This document shows positions 57,537 through 64,000 of a DNA stretch of 64,000 nucleotides, one piece after another. Source of the DNA: Hymenobacter cellulosivorans (GTDB lineage Bacteria > Bacteroidota > Bacteroidia > Cytophagales > Hymenobacteraceae); assembly GCF_022919135.1 (NCBI RefSeq), contig NZ_CP095049.1, forward strand, positions 3,476,501 through 3,540,500, written 5' to 3'. The notes under the pieces were generated by a model, which had not been told where the DNA came from, did not search any database, and saw nothing but the letters and a program-made list of their open reading frames with translations. How positions within the stretch are numbered: the stretch's first letter is position 1; each line of letters opens with the position of its first letter. Both the position numbers and the translations under genes were made by a program.

Positions 57537-58985
57537 ATGCTTAAAAAATCACTGGAGCTGCTTCGCATCGAGGCGGCCGAAACGGGAGCCGGTACCCTCA
57601 AGCGCAGCCTGGGCGGCTTTAGCCTGGTGGCCATCGGCATCGGAGTTATTATCGGGGCGGGCTTGTTCTCGCTCACCGGCATTGCCGCCGCCAACAACGC
57701 CGGCCCGGCCGTCACCTTGTCTTTTCTGGTAGCCGCCGTGGGCTGCGCCTTTTCGGCCTTGTGCTACGCCGAGTTTGCCTCCATGGTGCCCGTTGCCGGC
57801 TCGGCCTACACCTATTCCTACGCTACGATGGGCGAGCTGTTTGCCTGGATTATCGGCTGGGATTTGATTCTGGAGTACTCGGTGGGAGCCGCCACGGTGG
57901 CCATCAGCTGGTCGCAGTACCTGGTCAAGGTGCTCGACAAGTTCAACCTGCACATTCCGCCCCAACTGGTGATGTCGCCCTTCGAAACGGCCAAGCTGGC
58001 CGATGGCGGCACCGTCACGGGCCTGGTCAACATCCCGGCCATGCTCATCGTGCTGGCTATTACGGCCATCATCATCCGGGGTACCTCGGGCTCGGCCTGG
58101 TTCAATGCCCTGGTCGTGACTTTGAAGGTGGCCGTCGTGCTGGTGTTCATTGCCTTGGGCTGGCAATACATTGACCCCGCCAACTACCAACCCTACATCC
58201 CCCAGAACACGGGCACGTTCGGCGAGTTTGGCTGGAGCGGCATCCTGCGCGGGGCCGGGGTCGTGTTCTTCGTCTTTATCGGCTTCGATATCGTGGCCAC
58301 GATGGCCCAGGAAACCAAGAACCCGCAGCGCAACATGCCCATCGGCATTATCGGGTCCTTGCTGGTATGCACCGTGCTCTTCATTCTCTTCGGGCACGTG
58401 CTGACGGGCGTGGCCAACTATACCGAATTTAAAAACAGCGCCGCCCCAGTGGCTATTGCCATCGAAAAGACGCCCTACGGCTGGTTGTCCTCGGCCATTA
58501 TCATCGCCATTCTCATCGGCTATACCTCTGTTATCCTGGTCGATTTGATGGGGCAGAGCCGGGTGTTCTTCTCCATGTCCAAGGACGGGCTCCTACCCAA
58601 AGTCTTTGCCGAGGTACACCCCACATTCAGCACCCCGCACAAGTCCAACCTGCTGCTGGGGGCCTTTATCAGCCTGTTTGCCGGCTTCGTGCCCATCTCC
58701 GTGGTGGGCGAAATGACCAGTATCGGGACCCTACTGGCTTTCGTGATGGTGTGCCTGGGCGTGCTGATTATGCGCAAAAAAGAACCCAACGCTCCGCGCG
58801 GCTTCCGCACGCCCTGGGTGCCGGTGGTGCCTATCCTGGGCATTCTGACCTGCGTGCTGATGATGATTTCGCTGCCCCTCGACACCTGGTTGCGGCTCTT
58901 CGTGTGGCTGGCCATCGGCCTGGCCATCTACTACGGCTACGGTAAGAAGCACAGCAAGCTGGGCCAGGAGCAGGGCCAAGGGTAG
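57537..58985 (+). CDS. APC-family amino-acid permease, probably SAM-regulated
   Basis: A 482-residue inner-membrane transporter with twelve predicted segments. GIGVIIGAGLFSLTGIAA (about 36-53) is the APC TM1 consensus; GSAYTYSYATMGELFAWIIGW and FFVFIGFDIVATMAQETKNP are the cationic-amino-acid-transporter (CAT) type signatures. The C terminus is basic (YGKKHSKLGQEQ). The S-box riboswitch in its leader predicts import of methionine or another sulfur amino acid, or a precursor. The 200 bases between the Cys-leader frame and the ATG hold GC-rich hairpins and no other gene. Confidence 0.93.
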   Translation: MLKKSLELLRIEAAETGAGTLKRSLGGFSLVAIGIGVIIGAGLFSLTGIAAANNAGPAVTLSFLVAAVGCAFSALCYAEFASMVPVAGSAYTYSYATMGELFAWIIGWDLILEYSVGAATVAISWSQYLVKVLDKFNLHIPPQLVMSPFETAKLADGGTVTGLVNIPAMLIVLAITAIIIRGTSGSAWFNALVVTLKVAVVLVFIALGWQYIDPANYQPYIPQNTGTFGEFGWSGILRGAGVVFFVFIGFDIVATMAQETKNPQRNMPIGIIGSLLVCTVLFILFGHVLTGVANYTEFKNSAAPVAIAIEKTPYGWLSSAIIIAILIGYTSVILVDLMGQSRVFFSMSKDGLLPKVFAEVHPTFSTPHKSNLLLGAFISLFAGFVPISVVGEMTSIGTLLAFVMVCLGVLIMRKKEPNAPRGFRTPWVPVVPILGILTCVLMMISLPLDTWLRLFVWLAIGLAIYYGYGKKHSKLGQEQGQG

Positions 58986-59002
58986 GCGTATCCTAGCGGC
59001 TT

Positions 59003-59240
59003 GGTGGGCACCTCGCACGCGTGCGGAGCGCTGGTCAAGGGCTCGGCAGGCATTCCGCACGCGTGCAAAACTGTTTTTAAGGCCTTGGGAGGCATTCTGC
59101 ACGCGTGCGGAACGCCTCCCAAGGCCTTTTTAGTGGCTCTTCACCGGTGCAGGCTGTCTGCCACGGCCTTGGGAAGCCTTCTTCACTGGTGAAGGGTGCC
59201 TCCCAGGGTCGTGGTGGGGCCTCTTCATCGGTGAAGAAGG
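59003..59240. repeat. Six-unit palindromic array with an exact 42-bp period
   Basis: Palindromic cores are centred at 59019.5, 59061.5, 59103.5, 59145.5, 59187.5 and 59229.5, always 42 bases apart. The first three cores are GCACGCGTGC; the last three are TTCACCGGTG, TTCACTGGTGAA and TTCATCGGTGAA. The intervening words (GGCCTTGGGAGGC, GCCTCCCAAGGCC) are also semi-palindromic. The array follows the permease stop. Confidence 0.88.
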
Positions 59241-59247
59241 TTTGGAT

Positions 59248-59332
59248 GTACCGCGAAGTTTTACTTCGCGAGACGTTGAACGACCGTCGTGCTGACGGCG
59301 CCTACGCCTCGCGAAGTGGAACTTCGCGGTAC
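59248..59332. repeat. 85-bp palindromic element with nested CGCGAAGT/ACTTCGCG hairpins
   Basis: GTACCGCGAAGTTTTACTTC and GCGAG (59248-59272) are the reverse complement of CTCGCGAAGTGGAACTTCGC and GGTAC (59308-59332) apart from the loops. Each arm is itself a hairpin (CGCGAAGT/ACTTCGCG), and CCGTC/GACGG forms a third in the centre. It abuts the stop of the flippase gene. Confidence 0.85.
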
Positions 59333-59335
59333 AGC

Positions 59336-60811
59336 TTATTTGCGCAGCAGCTTTCGGAGCAACGGCTGGGCTTCGGGCACCAAGCCCAGCCCGAGCAAGG
59401 CCCCGCCGTAGAGCCCCGTCAGGACCGAGCCCCGCAGCAGCATGGTGAGCAGCTTGGAGGGCAAGGTGGGCAGCAGCCACACCAGCAGGCCGCTGCCGGC
59501 CGCCACGGCCAGCACCACCGGAATGCGCCAGGTAAAGGGTTGGAGCCGGTAGCTGTACCACACAAACCAGGTGCGGACCGTGTTGATGCTCACAATGGCA
59601 AAGAGTGTGGCCAGGGCCGAGCCCGTAATGCCCAGGCGCGGAATCAGCAGGCGGTTGAGCAGGATGGTGATGCCGGCCAACGACAGGTTGAAGATCAAAT
59701 CGAAGCGGTAGCGCGGGGAGGTGACGACGATGAGGCCATTGACGCCCGTAATGCCGTCGTAGAGGCGGCCGGCCAGCAGCAGCAGCACGGCGGTGGTGCC
59801 GGTGGCGTACACCGGGTTCTTGATAAGCGAGTAAATGAAGTCCAGATTGAGCCCGATGCCCAGGGCCAGGTAGCAGCCCAGGATGGTGTTGAGCCTAGTG
59901 GTGTCGCGGTAGAAGTCGGCCATACGGGGCAGGTCCTGGTCTTTCCAGTACTGGGCCAGCAGGGGGAAGGCAATCTTGTTGAGTGAGCGGGCCGGGATGG
60001 TCAGGGCCGTACTGATGTTGTAGGCAATGCCGTAGATGCCCGCCGCCGCCAGGCTGATCTGCGCCCCCACCATCCAGGAGTCGATAAAGCCCAGAATACT
60101 GCCTGAGAGGCTGGAAAGCAGGGCAAAGGCCCCGAAGCGCACGATTTCGCCCACCGGCCGCACGCCCAGCGCCGCCTTGGTCGGCCGCAGGTGCAGCTCC
60201 CCGATGTAGGCCAAATAGCCGGTCAGCAGCAGGGCAATAGTGCCGTAGAGCCCGATGTAGCAGAGCACGAACTCCGGAAACGCCAGCAGGCCTTGGCCAT
60301 ACAAAAGGGCCAGCCCGGCAATGAGCACGCGCAGGACAATGTCCTGCAAAAACGACGAAAACGCGGTGTGGTAGAGCCCCTTGAGGTAGGCGTCCTGCAA
60401 GGAGTAGAGCAGGGTAAACAAAGCCAGCAAGGCGGCCCAGGCGTAAAAAGGCTGAAGCCGCGCCATGTCCTCGGGCTCGTACTGGGCCAGAATCAGGGGC
60501 TTGCCGAGCAGATACACGGCCGTAATCACCACGAACCCCAGCAGCGGAATGCCCAGCAGAAAGGGCAAAAAGCCGTGGTGCCCCGCCTCGCGGTTGCGGA
60601 AGTAGGGAAAGAACCGAATCCCGACGCTGGCAAAGCCAAAGGCGGCAAACTGCGCGTACACCGTGGCAATGGACACGAGCAGGTTGGTCAGGCCCAGCTG
60701 CGCGGGCGCCAGCAGGCGGGGCAGCACAAAGGCCGTATTTACAAAGCCCAGGGCCAGCCCCAAATACGATATAACCGTGTTGCGCAGCCCTTGCCGCTGA
60801 ACGATACCCAA
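59336..60811 (-). CDS. Wzx-type polysaccharide flippase (MOP superfamily)
   Basis: A 491-residue protein with about fourteen membrane segments, for example NTVISYLGLALGFVNTAFVL, FGFASVGIRFFPYF, ILGFIDSWMVGAQISLAAAG and LTIPARSLNKIAFPLLAQYW. The pattern matches Wzx-like flippases that move lipid-linked O-antigen or capsule units. Start TTG at 60811 (LGIVQRQGLRNTVI) is preferred; the open frame upstream to 60916 lies within repeat R4 and adds an unlikely N terminus. It belongs to the surface polysaccharide locus that continues past the window. Confidence 0.87.
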   Translation of the reverse strand: MGIVQRQGLRNTVISYLGLALGFVNTAFVLPRLLAPAQLGLTNLLVSIATVYAQFAAFGFASVGIRFFPYFRNREAGHHGFLPFLLGIPLLGFVVITAVYLLGKPLILAQYEPEDMARLQPFYAWAALLALFTLLYSLQDAYLKGLYHTAFSSFLQDIVLRVLIAGLALLYGQGLLAFPEFVLCYIGLYGTIALLLTGYLAYIGELHLRPTKAALGVRPVGEIVRFGAFALLSSLSGSILGFIDSWMVGAQISLAAAGIYGIAYNISTALTIPARSLNKIAFPLLAQYWKDQDLPRMADFYRDTTRLNTILGCYLALGIGLNLDFIYSLIKNPVYATGTTAVLLLLAGRLYDGITGVNGLIVVTSPRYRFDLIFNLSLAGITILLNRLLIPRLGITGSALATLFAIVSINTVRTWFVWYSYRLQPFTWRIPVVLAVAAGSGLLVWLLPTLPSKLLTMLLRGSVLTGLYGGALLGLGLVPEAQPLLRKLLRK

Positions 60812-60886
60812 GCTGTGAAGGAGTGAGTTAGTGAATAAGTGAGTTGATTCTTTGGTCCTGGCTGAATTACCGGGAGGTATTTCTTT

Positions 60887-61053
60887 CCTGTCATTGCGAG
60901 GCGTAAGCCGAAGCAACCCGTCCTCTGAAATGTGCCGAGTGTTTTAATGGGAAAAGCCCTTAATCGTAGCCTAGAGAAAAGGGCTTTCTGGTAAAAGGTC
61001 GGGTCATGCTGCGCAGAGGGCGGATGGCTTCGGCTTACGCCTCGCATTGACAT
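60887..61053. repeat. Dispersed ~165-bp inverted repeat, copy R4
   Basis: CCTGTCATTGCGAGGCGTAAGCC at the left is mirrored by GGCTTACGCCTCGCATTGACA at the right. The centre AAAAGCCCTT...AAAAGGGCTTTCTGGTAAAA is a hairpin, and CTGCGCAGAGGGCGGAT matches R2. It ends about 9 bases after the stop of the 61063 gene. Confidence 0.85.
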
Positions 61054-61062
61054 GTTCTTTCC

Positions 61063-62427
61063 CTAGCTCACCATCTCACAGATGTCTTGCCCGTCGACGA
61101 AGGCGACGTTGCGGCTGCGAAGGTAACTCATGATGCGGTGGAACTCCCGCGGGCCGTTGCGCAGGTTGGCCGGGTCGAAGTTTTCGTTGTGCCAGAGCAG
61201 GGTGCAGACGCCTCCGAACCGCTCGATTTGCTGGAGCATGGGCCGCAGGGCCGGCAGGACTTCGTCGGGGGCCAGCTGCAGGTAGTTGGGGTGGTGCAGG
61301 GTGGCGTCCATCACGGTGAGCGGGACTTCGAGGAAGCGGTAGGGGCGGTTCTGGGCGAAGTCGAACAGGTGAAAGGGTAGGCAGTAGGAGTTGCGGAAGC
61401 CAAAGTGCTCGGCAAAGCCCAGGGTCGTGTCGTAGTCGAAAAGGAAGCTATCCAGCAAAGTAGGCGTCAGGCGGGGCTCCCAGCTCAGGTAATGGAAGCG
61501 GATGCCTGGCACCGAGTTTTGCCGCGTGCAGCGCTGCAGGCGGTGGGTTTCCTGCTTGAGGTTGCCCCCGTGCGTAGCCCGCCCGATGCTGGCGTGCAGC
61601 CCCACTTCGGCCCCGCCGATGGCCGCGGCCACCTTCGGCCAGACGTTGGCTAGGCGGTAGTCGGCATTAGGGGTGCCGTTGGCGCCGGGGCGGTGCTCGG
61701 GCAGCAAGAAAAACGTGCTTTTAGCTCTGTAAGAAGCCACGGCCGCCCGCACCTCGGCCAAGTTGTCCCAGGCATCGGGCCGGGTCAGGTGCTGGCCGAC
61801 CTGTCGAAAAAAGTCCGGCAGGTCGCCACGGCGCAGGGCCGCCTTGGCCGGAGTTTTCCAGGCGCTGTACAGGTTGTCGATGTCGTGGGTGACGAAAGCG
61901 GCCCACTGGGCCGCCTGGAGCCACTGCCGTGGTTGTAGTTGCTGGCCCGTTATCTGCTCCAGGGCCGTTTTGAGCACGTCGAAGTAGTAGTTGACCACCG
62001 GCACCGTCACGAAGCCGTAGCGGTGCTGCACGCTGGCCGCGTAGGGAAAGCGCCCGTGCCGGTCCCGCTCCTCGGAGAAAAGCTCCTGCCAGCCGCTGAG
62101 CAGATAGAAAGCGGCGGCAATAATGTCGGCGTGAATAAATACGCGCCCGTCGGGGACCCACTCCAGCAGGGGCTTATCCGGGGCTGCATCGAAGAAAAAG
62201 GGAATTGACTGGCCCAGCCATTCCCGGCAGTTGGGGGCCGGCGGGTACGGCTGAGTTTGGGTAAAAAACGCCTTGCTGCCCTCTACAATCTGCACTTGCC
62301 CCTGCGCCTCCGCGTAGCCAATGCGGACATCGGGCACAGCAGTATATGCCCGTCGGAAGTGTTCCAGCACATACGCCAGGCGGGTTTCGGCGGATACAGG
62401 GGCAGCAGGGGGCAAGGGCGGCAGCAT
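61063..62427 (-). CDS. Polysaccharide deacetylase-like (NodB-fold-like) protein
   Basis: A 454-residue soluble protein. An N-terminal domain (about 1-165, with YLLSGWQELFSEERDRHGRF) of the DUF7033 kind precedes a NodB-like barrel: FVTHDIDNLYSAWK (the D-D motif), STFFLLPEHRPGANG, VGLHASIGRATHGG (H-x-x-x-x-x-H metal pair) and LLWHNENFDP. It likely modifies or trims surface glycans. The ATG at 62427 (MLPPLPPAAPVSAE) is preferred to a TTG at 62478. The gene upstream ends 52 bases before this start. Confidence 0.8.
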   Translation of the reverse strand: MLPPLPPAAPVSAETRLAYVLEHFRRAYTAVPDVRIGYAEAQGQVQIVEGSKAFFTQTQPYPPAPNCREWLGQSIPFFFDAAPDKPLLEWVPDGRVFIHADIIAAAFYLLSGWQELFSEERDRHGRFPYAASVQHRYGFVTVPVVNYYFDVLKTALEQITGQQLQPRQWLQAAQWAAFVTHDIDNLYSAWKTPAKAALRRGDLPDFFRQVGQHLTRPDAWDNLAEVRAAVASYRAKSTFFLLPEHRPGANGTPNADYRLANVWPKVAAAIGGAEVGLHASIGRATHGGNLKQETHRLQRCTRQNSVPGIRFHYLSWEPRLTPTLLDSFLFDYDTTLGFAEHFGFRNSYCLPFHLFDFAQNRPYRFLEVPLTVMDATLHHPNYLQLAPDEVLPALRPMLQQIERFGGVCTLLWHNENFDPANLRNGPREFHRIMSYLRSRNVAFVDGQDICEMVS

Positions 62428-62481
62428 AGAGCCGCAAAGTACGGCAAAGCGTCCGGCTTCACTTTGCTTGTCAGGCAATAA

Positions 62482-63786
62482 TCAGGTGCTTAGGCTTGGC
62501 GGGGTCAGCCACTCAGCCAGCAGGCGCACGGCCCGCTGCTGGCTGCGGCCCTCGTCGGGCGTGCCCAAGGTAGCGTTGTAGTAGGCGGCCCGGCGGTAGA
62601 GGTCGGCGGGCTTGTGCTGCTGGTAGCGGCGCAGCAGTTCGCCCAGCGCCGGTAGCGTGTCGGCCCGCTCTACCAGGCCGTGGGCCGCGTAGCCGTAGTA
62701 GTCGTCGGCCACGCCGTGGGTCCCAAAGCGGAAGTACAGACTTACCACATTGAGCAAGGTAGCTTCGAGGTGGGTGCTGGTATCGGCGGCAATCAGGGCG
62801 TCCTGCTGGCCCAAAAACTCGAAGACGTTCTGCTGACGGGCGTCGGAAAATAGCAATGGCGGGTGCTGTTGCTGCAAAAAGCCAAAGTCGCGCCGGTCGC
62901 CGGGGTGGGGGCGCAGGGTGAAGCGCAGGGCCGGAAACTCCTGCAGCAGATACTCCACGGTGGCGGTTATAGCGGCCGTTTCGTCCAGCATGTTGATGGC
63001 AATTCCGACCCGCCCCACGGCTGAATTCAGGTTCTTGCCTGGCAAAAAAGCGTCGGCTTTGGGCATACCCACCAACGCGACGCGGCCCCGCACCGGCCCG
63101 CACTGCTGGTACTTGTCCAGCGCGTCCTGGCCTTCGAGCAAGCTAAGGTCGAAGCCCAGGGGCGGAAAATTGGTGCTCACGCTGGCGTGCTGCACGTAAG
63201 CCGTGGGCACCCCGCAGGCCCGGGCGGCCAGCAGCAGAGCCCGGGCGTCGTCGTTGTGGTCGTTGGCAAAGACAATGGCCCGGGGCCGGTAGTGGCGCAA
63301 TGCCCGCACGTAGACCTCGTAGTAGCCAATGGCGTTGAAAATCAGGTCAAAAAAGCGCCAGACCCGCCCGCCTTCGGTCTTTTGTAAGCCCCGAAAAATG
63401 AAAGGCAACTGCCAGTAATATAGTAGCTTCCGCCGCAACGACAACCGGTTGACCTGCCCGTTATACCGCCCGATTTCCTTGCTCTGCCCTGCCACCAGCA
63501 CACTGTCGGGCCGGGCCTCCCGGATAAAGCGCAGGGCCTCGTAGTTGTTCTGGCTCACCACATAAAGCCACACCGTGCCCCGCAGCGGCTCGGGGTTCCG
63601 GATGGGCTGAAACACGTTGCCGACCAGGCGCAGAGCCGCGTAGCCGGCTACTTTCAGTAGGCGGCGCAAGGGGTTGGGCGGGGAGATGGGAGCCAGCGTC
63701 CGGGCTGGCAACGAGGCAAACAGGTCTGTAAACCGCAGTTGCAGAATGTCACGGGTCCGGACTACGGCGGCAGCCAGCAGGGTCAT
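62482..63786 (-). CDS. GT-B-like surface glycan transferase of uncertain type
   Basis: A 434-residue protein. The fold looks like CDP-glycerol/sialyl-type GT-B enzymes: VIVFANDHNDDARALLLAAR-like block (AIVFANDHNDD), VPTAYVQHASVS (His), FTLRPHPGDRRDF (R-P-H-P, the nucleotide-phosphate site) and ALIAADTSTHLEATLL (D-S/T-S/T near the C terminus). RPHP and the DTST-HLE motif are features of polysialyl- or Kdo-type and teichoic-acid-type transferases. It lies 9 bases after the nonulosonate synthase stop, so a role in a nonulosonate-containing polymer is inferred. Confidence 0.65.
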   Translation of the reverse strand: MTLLAAAVVRTRDILQLRFTDLFASLPARTLAPISPPNPLRRLLKVAGYAALRLVGNVFQPIRNPEPLRGTVWLYVVSQNNYEALRFIREARPDSVLVAGQSKEIGRYNGQVNRLSLRRKLLYYWQLPFIFRGLQKTEGGRVWRFFDLIFNAIGYYEVYVRALRHYRPRAIVFANDHNDDARALLLAARACGVPTAYVQHASVSTNFPPLGFDLSLLEGQDALDKYQQCGPVRGRVALVGMPKADAFLPGKNLNSAVGRVGIAINMLDETAAITATVEYLLQEFPALRFTLRPHPGDRRDFGFLQQQHPPLLFSDARQQNVFEFLGQQDALIAADTSTHLEATLLNVVSLYFRFGTHGVADDYYGYAAHGLVERADTLPALGELLRRYQQHKPADLYRRAAYYNATLGTPDEGRSQQRAVRLLAEWLTPPSLST

Positions 63787-63795
63787 AGGCCGCCG

Positions 63796-64000
63796 TTAAA
63801 GGGCTTCCCAGGTCATCGGAGTACCTGCCGTCAAGCTTTGTCGGGCTGGCTTGCCCAGGAGCTGGTCGTAGTAACGCGGGGGCAAACCGTCACCAGGCCG
63901 CACCACCCGCAGGTTTTCCTTGGTGAAAGGCTCTCCAGCCTGGATATCCTGGGCCACGTACAGGGAACGTTTGTAAAGGCGGCTGTTTTTCTCGGCCCGC
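63796..64000 (-). CDS. C-terminal part of a nonulosonate (sialic/pseudaminic acid) synthase
   Basis: A partial frame of 67 residues ending in a TAA at 63798-63796. The visible part is the SAF domain of the NeuB/PseI family: RSLYVAQDIQAGEPFTKENL (about 20 residues), then RVVRPGDGLPP, YYDQLLGKPARQSLTAGTPM and TWEAL. Such enzymes condense phosphoenolpyruvate with an aminohexose to make sialic, legionaminic or pseudaminic acid; the SAF domain does not tell which. The catalytic barrel lies beyond the window end. Confidence 0.85.
   Translation of the reverse strand, partial: RAEKNSRLYKRSLYVAQDIQAGEPFTKENLRVVRPGDGLPPRYYDQLLGKPARQSLTAGTPMTWEAL

Noticed and set aside
59001..59192. Protein of 14-residue repeats (HACG... 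units)
   Set aside because: The repeats are open in several frames on both strands, which follows from the 42-bp DNA period; nothing favours one frame as a gene.
59003..59240. CRISPR array
   Set aside because: The 42-bp units are diverged palindromes, with no constant repeat alternating with unique spacers and no cas genes nearby.
59105..59986. 293-codon plus-strand frame
   Set aside because: Most of it is antisense to the flippase gene, and the rest is the repeat array.
60812..60916. N-terminal extension of the flippase
   Set aside because: It lies in repeat R4 and spacer sequence and is absent from the usual flippase N terminus.

Overview
The window reads as a chromosome segment of a GC-rich gliding-type Bacteroidota, most like Hymenobacter (Cytophagales). 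The evidence is gldA, gldF, gldG and gldC, many promoters with the Bacteroidota -7 box TAnnTTTG, the near absence of Shine-Dalgarno sequences, SusC-free but barrel- and lipoprotein-rich housekeeping content, and paired BLUF photoreceptors. No tRNA, rRNA, CRISPR array or insertion sequence was found. One structural RNA (SRP RNA) and one riboswitch (S-box/SAM class) are present.

Layout. 1-6.4 kb: a partial secreted protein, a serine hydrolase, a TetR/UbiB-kinase pair, a DinB protein, a photolyase and an SDR. 6.6-17 kb: pyruvate carboxylase, a META-domain lipoprotein, an M28 peptidase, an outer-membrane transporter-like protein, a TPR protein, and electron transfer flavoprotein (etfB-etfA) followed by a bifunctional-nuclease/UVR protein. 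17-22 kb: a BstA-like DinB protein, an Mla-type lipid ABC transporter (mlaE, mlaF), two SDRs and a GIN-domain lipoprotein. 22-30.4 kb: gliding ABC transporter gldA-gldF-gldG, then an accessory insert (AT-rich DUF2971 protein with an IF2-N-like head, an HTH protein with a nested palindromic operator, two BLUF proteins), then dnaN and gldC. 30.4-43 kb: dcd, hemL, a large LpoA-like periplasmic protein, DUF1361 and DUF4153 membrane proteins, a class-I amidotransferase and guaA. 43-52.8 kb: two carboxypeptidase-regulatory-like secreted proteins, SRP RNA, transaldolase, ftsE, a family 2 glycosyltransferase, a DegT aminotransferase and a frameshifted WlbA-like sugar dehydrogenase, and a large alpha/beta hydrolase. 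53-59 kb: a fasciclin lipoprotein, a barrel protein, EcsC, a TIGR02117 protein, and an APC permease preceded by a SAM riboswitch and a poly-cysteine leader ORF. 59-64 kb: a surface-polysaccharide locus (flippase, polysaccharide-deacetylase-like protein, GT-B-like transferase, C-terminal end of a NeuB/PseI nonulosonate synthase).

Most notable signals. (1) A composite sulfur-responsive leader at 57065-57537: promoter, S-box aptamer, then a 34-codon ORF ending in five consecutive Cys codons that sits in alternative hairpins, all ahead of an amino-acid permease. (2) A six-unit array of palindromic cores at 59003-59240 with an exact 42-bp period. (3) A four-copy ~165-bp inverted-repeat family with a terminator-like central stem, always in the same orientation just 3' of a stop codon. 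(4) The accessory insert between gldG and dnaN with an exact 52-bp nested dyad upstream of the HTH gene. Several gaps inside operons are also filled by short-word inverted repeats of about 90-110 bp.
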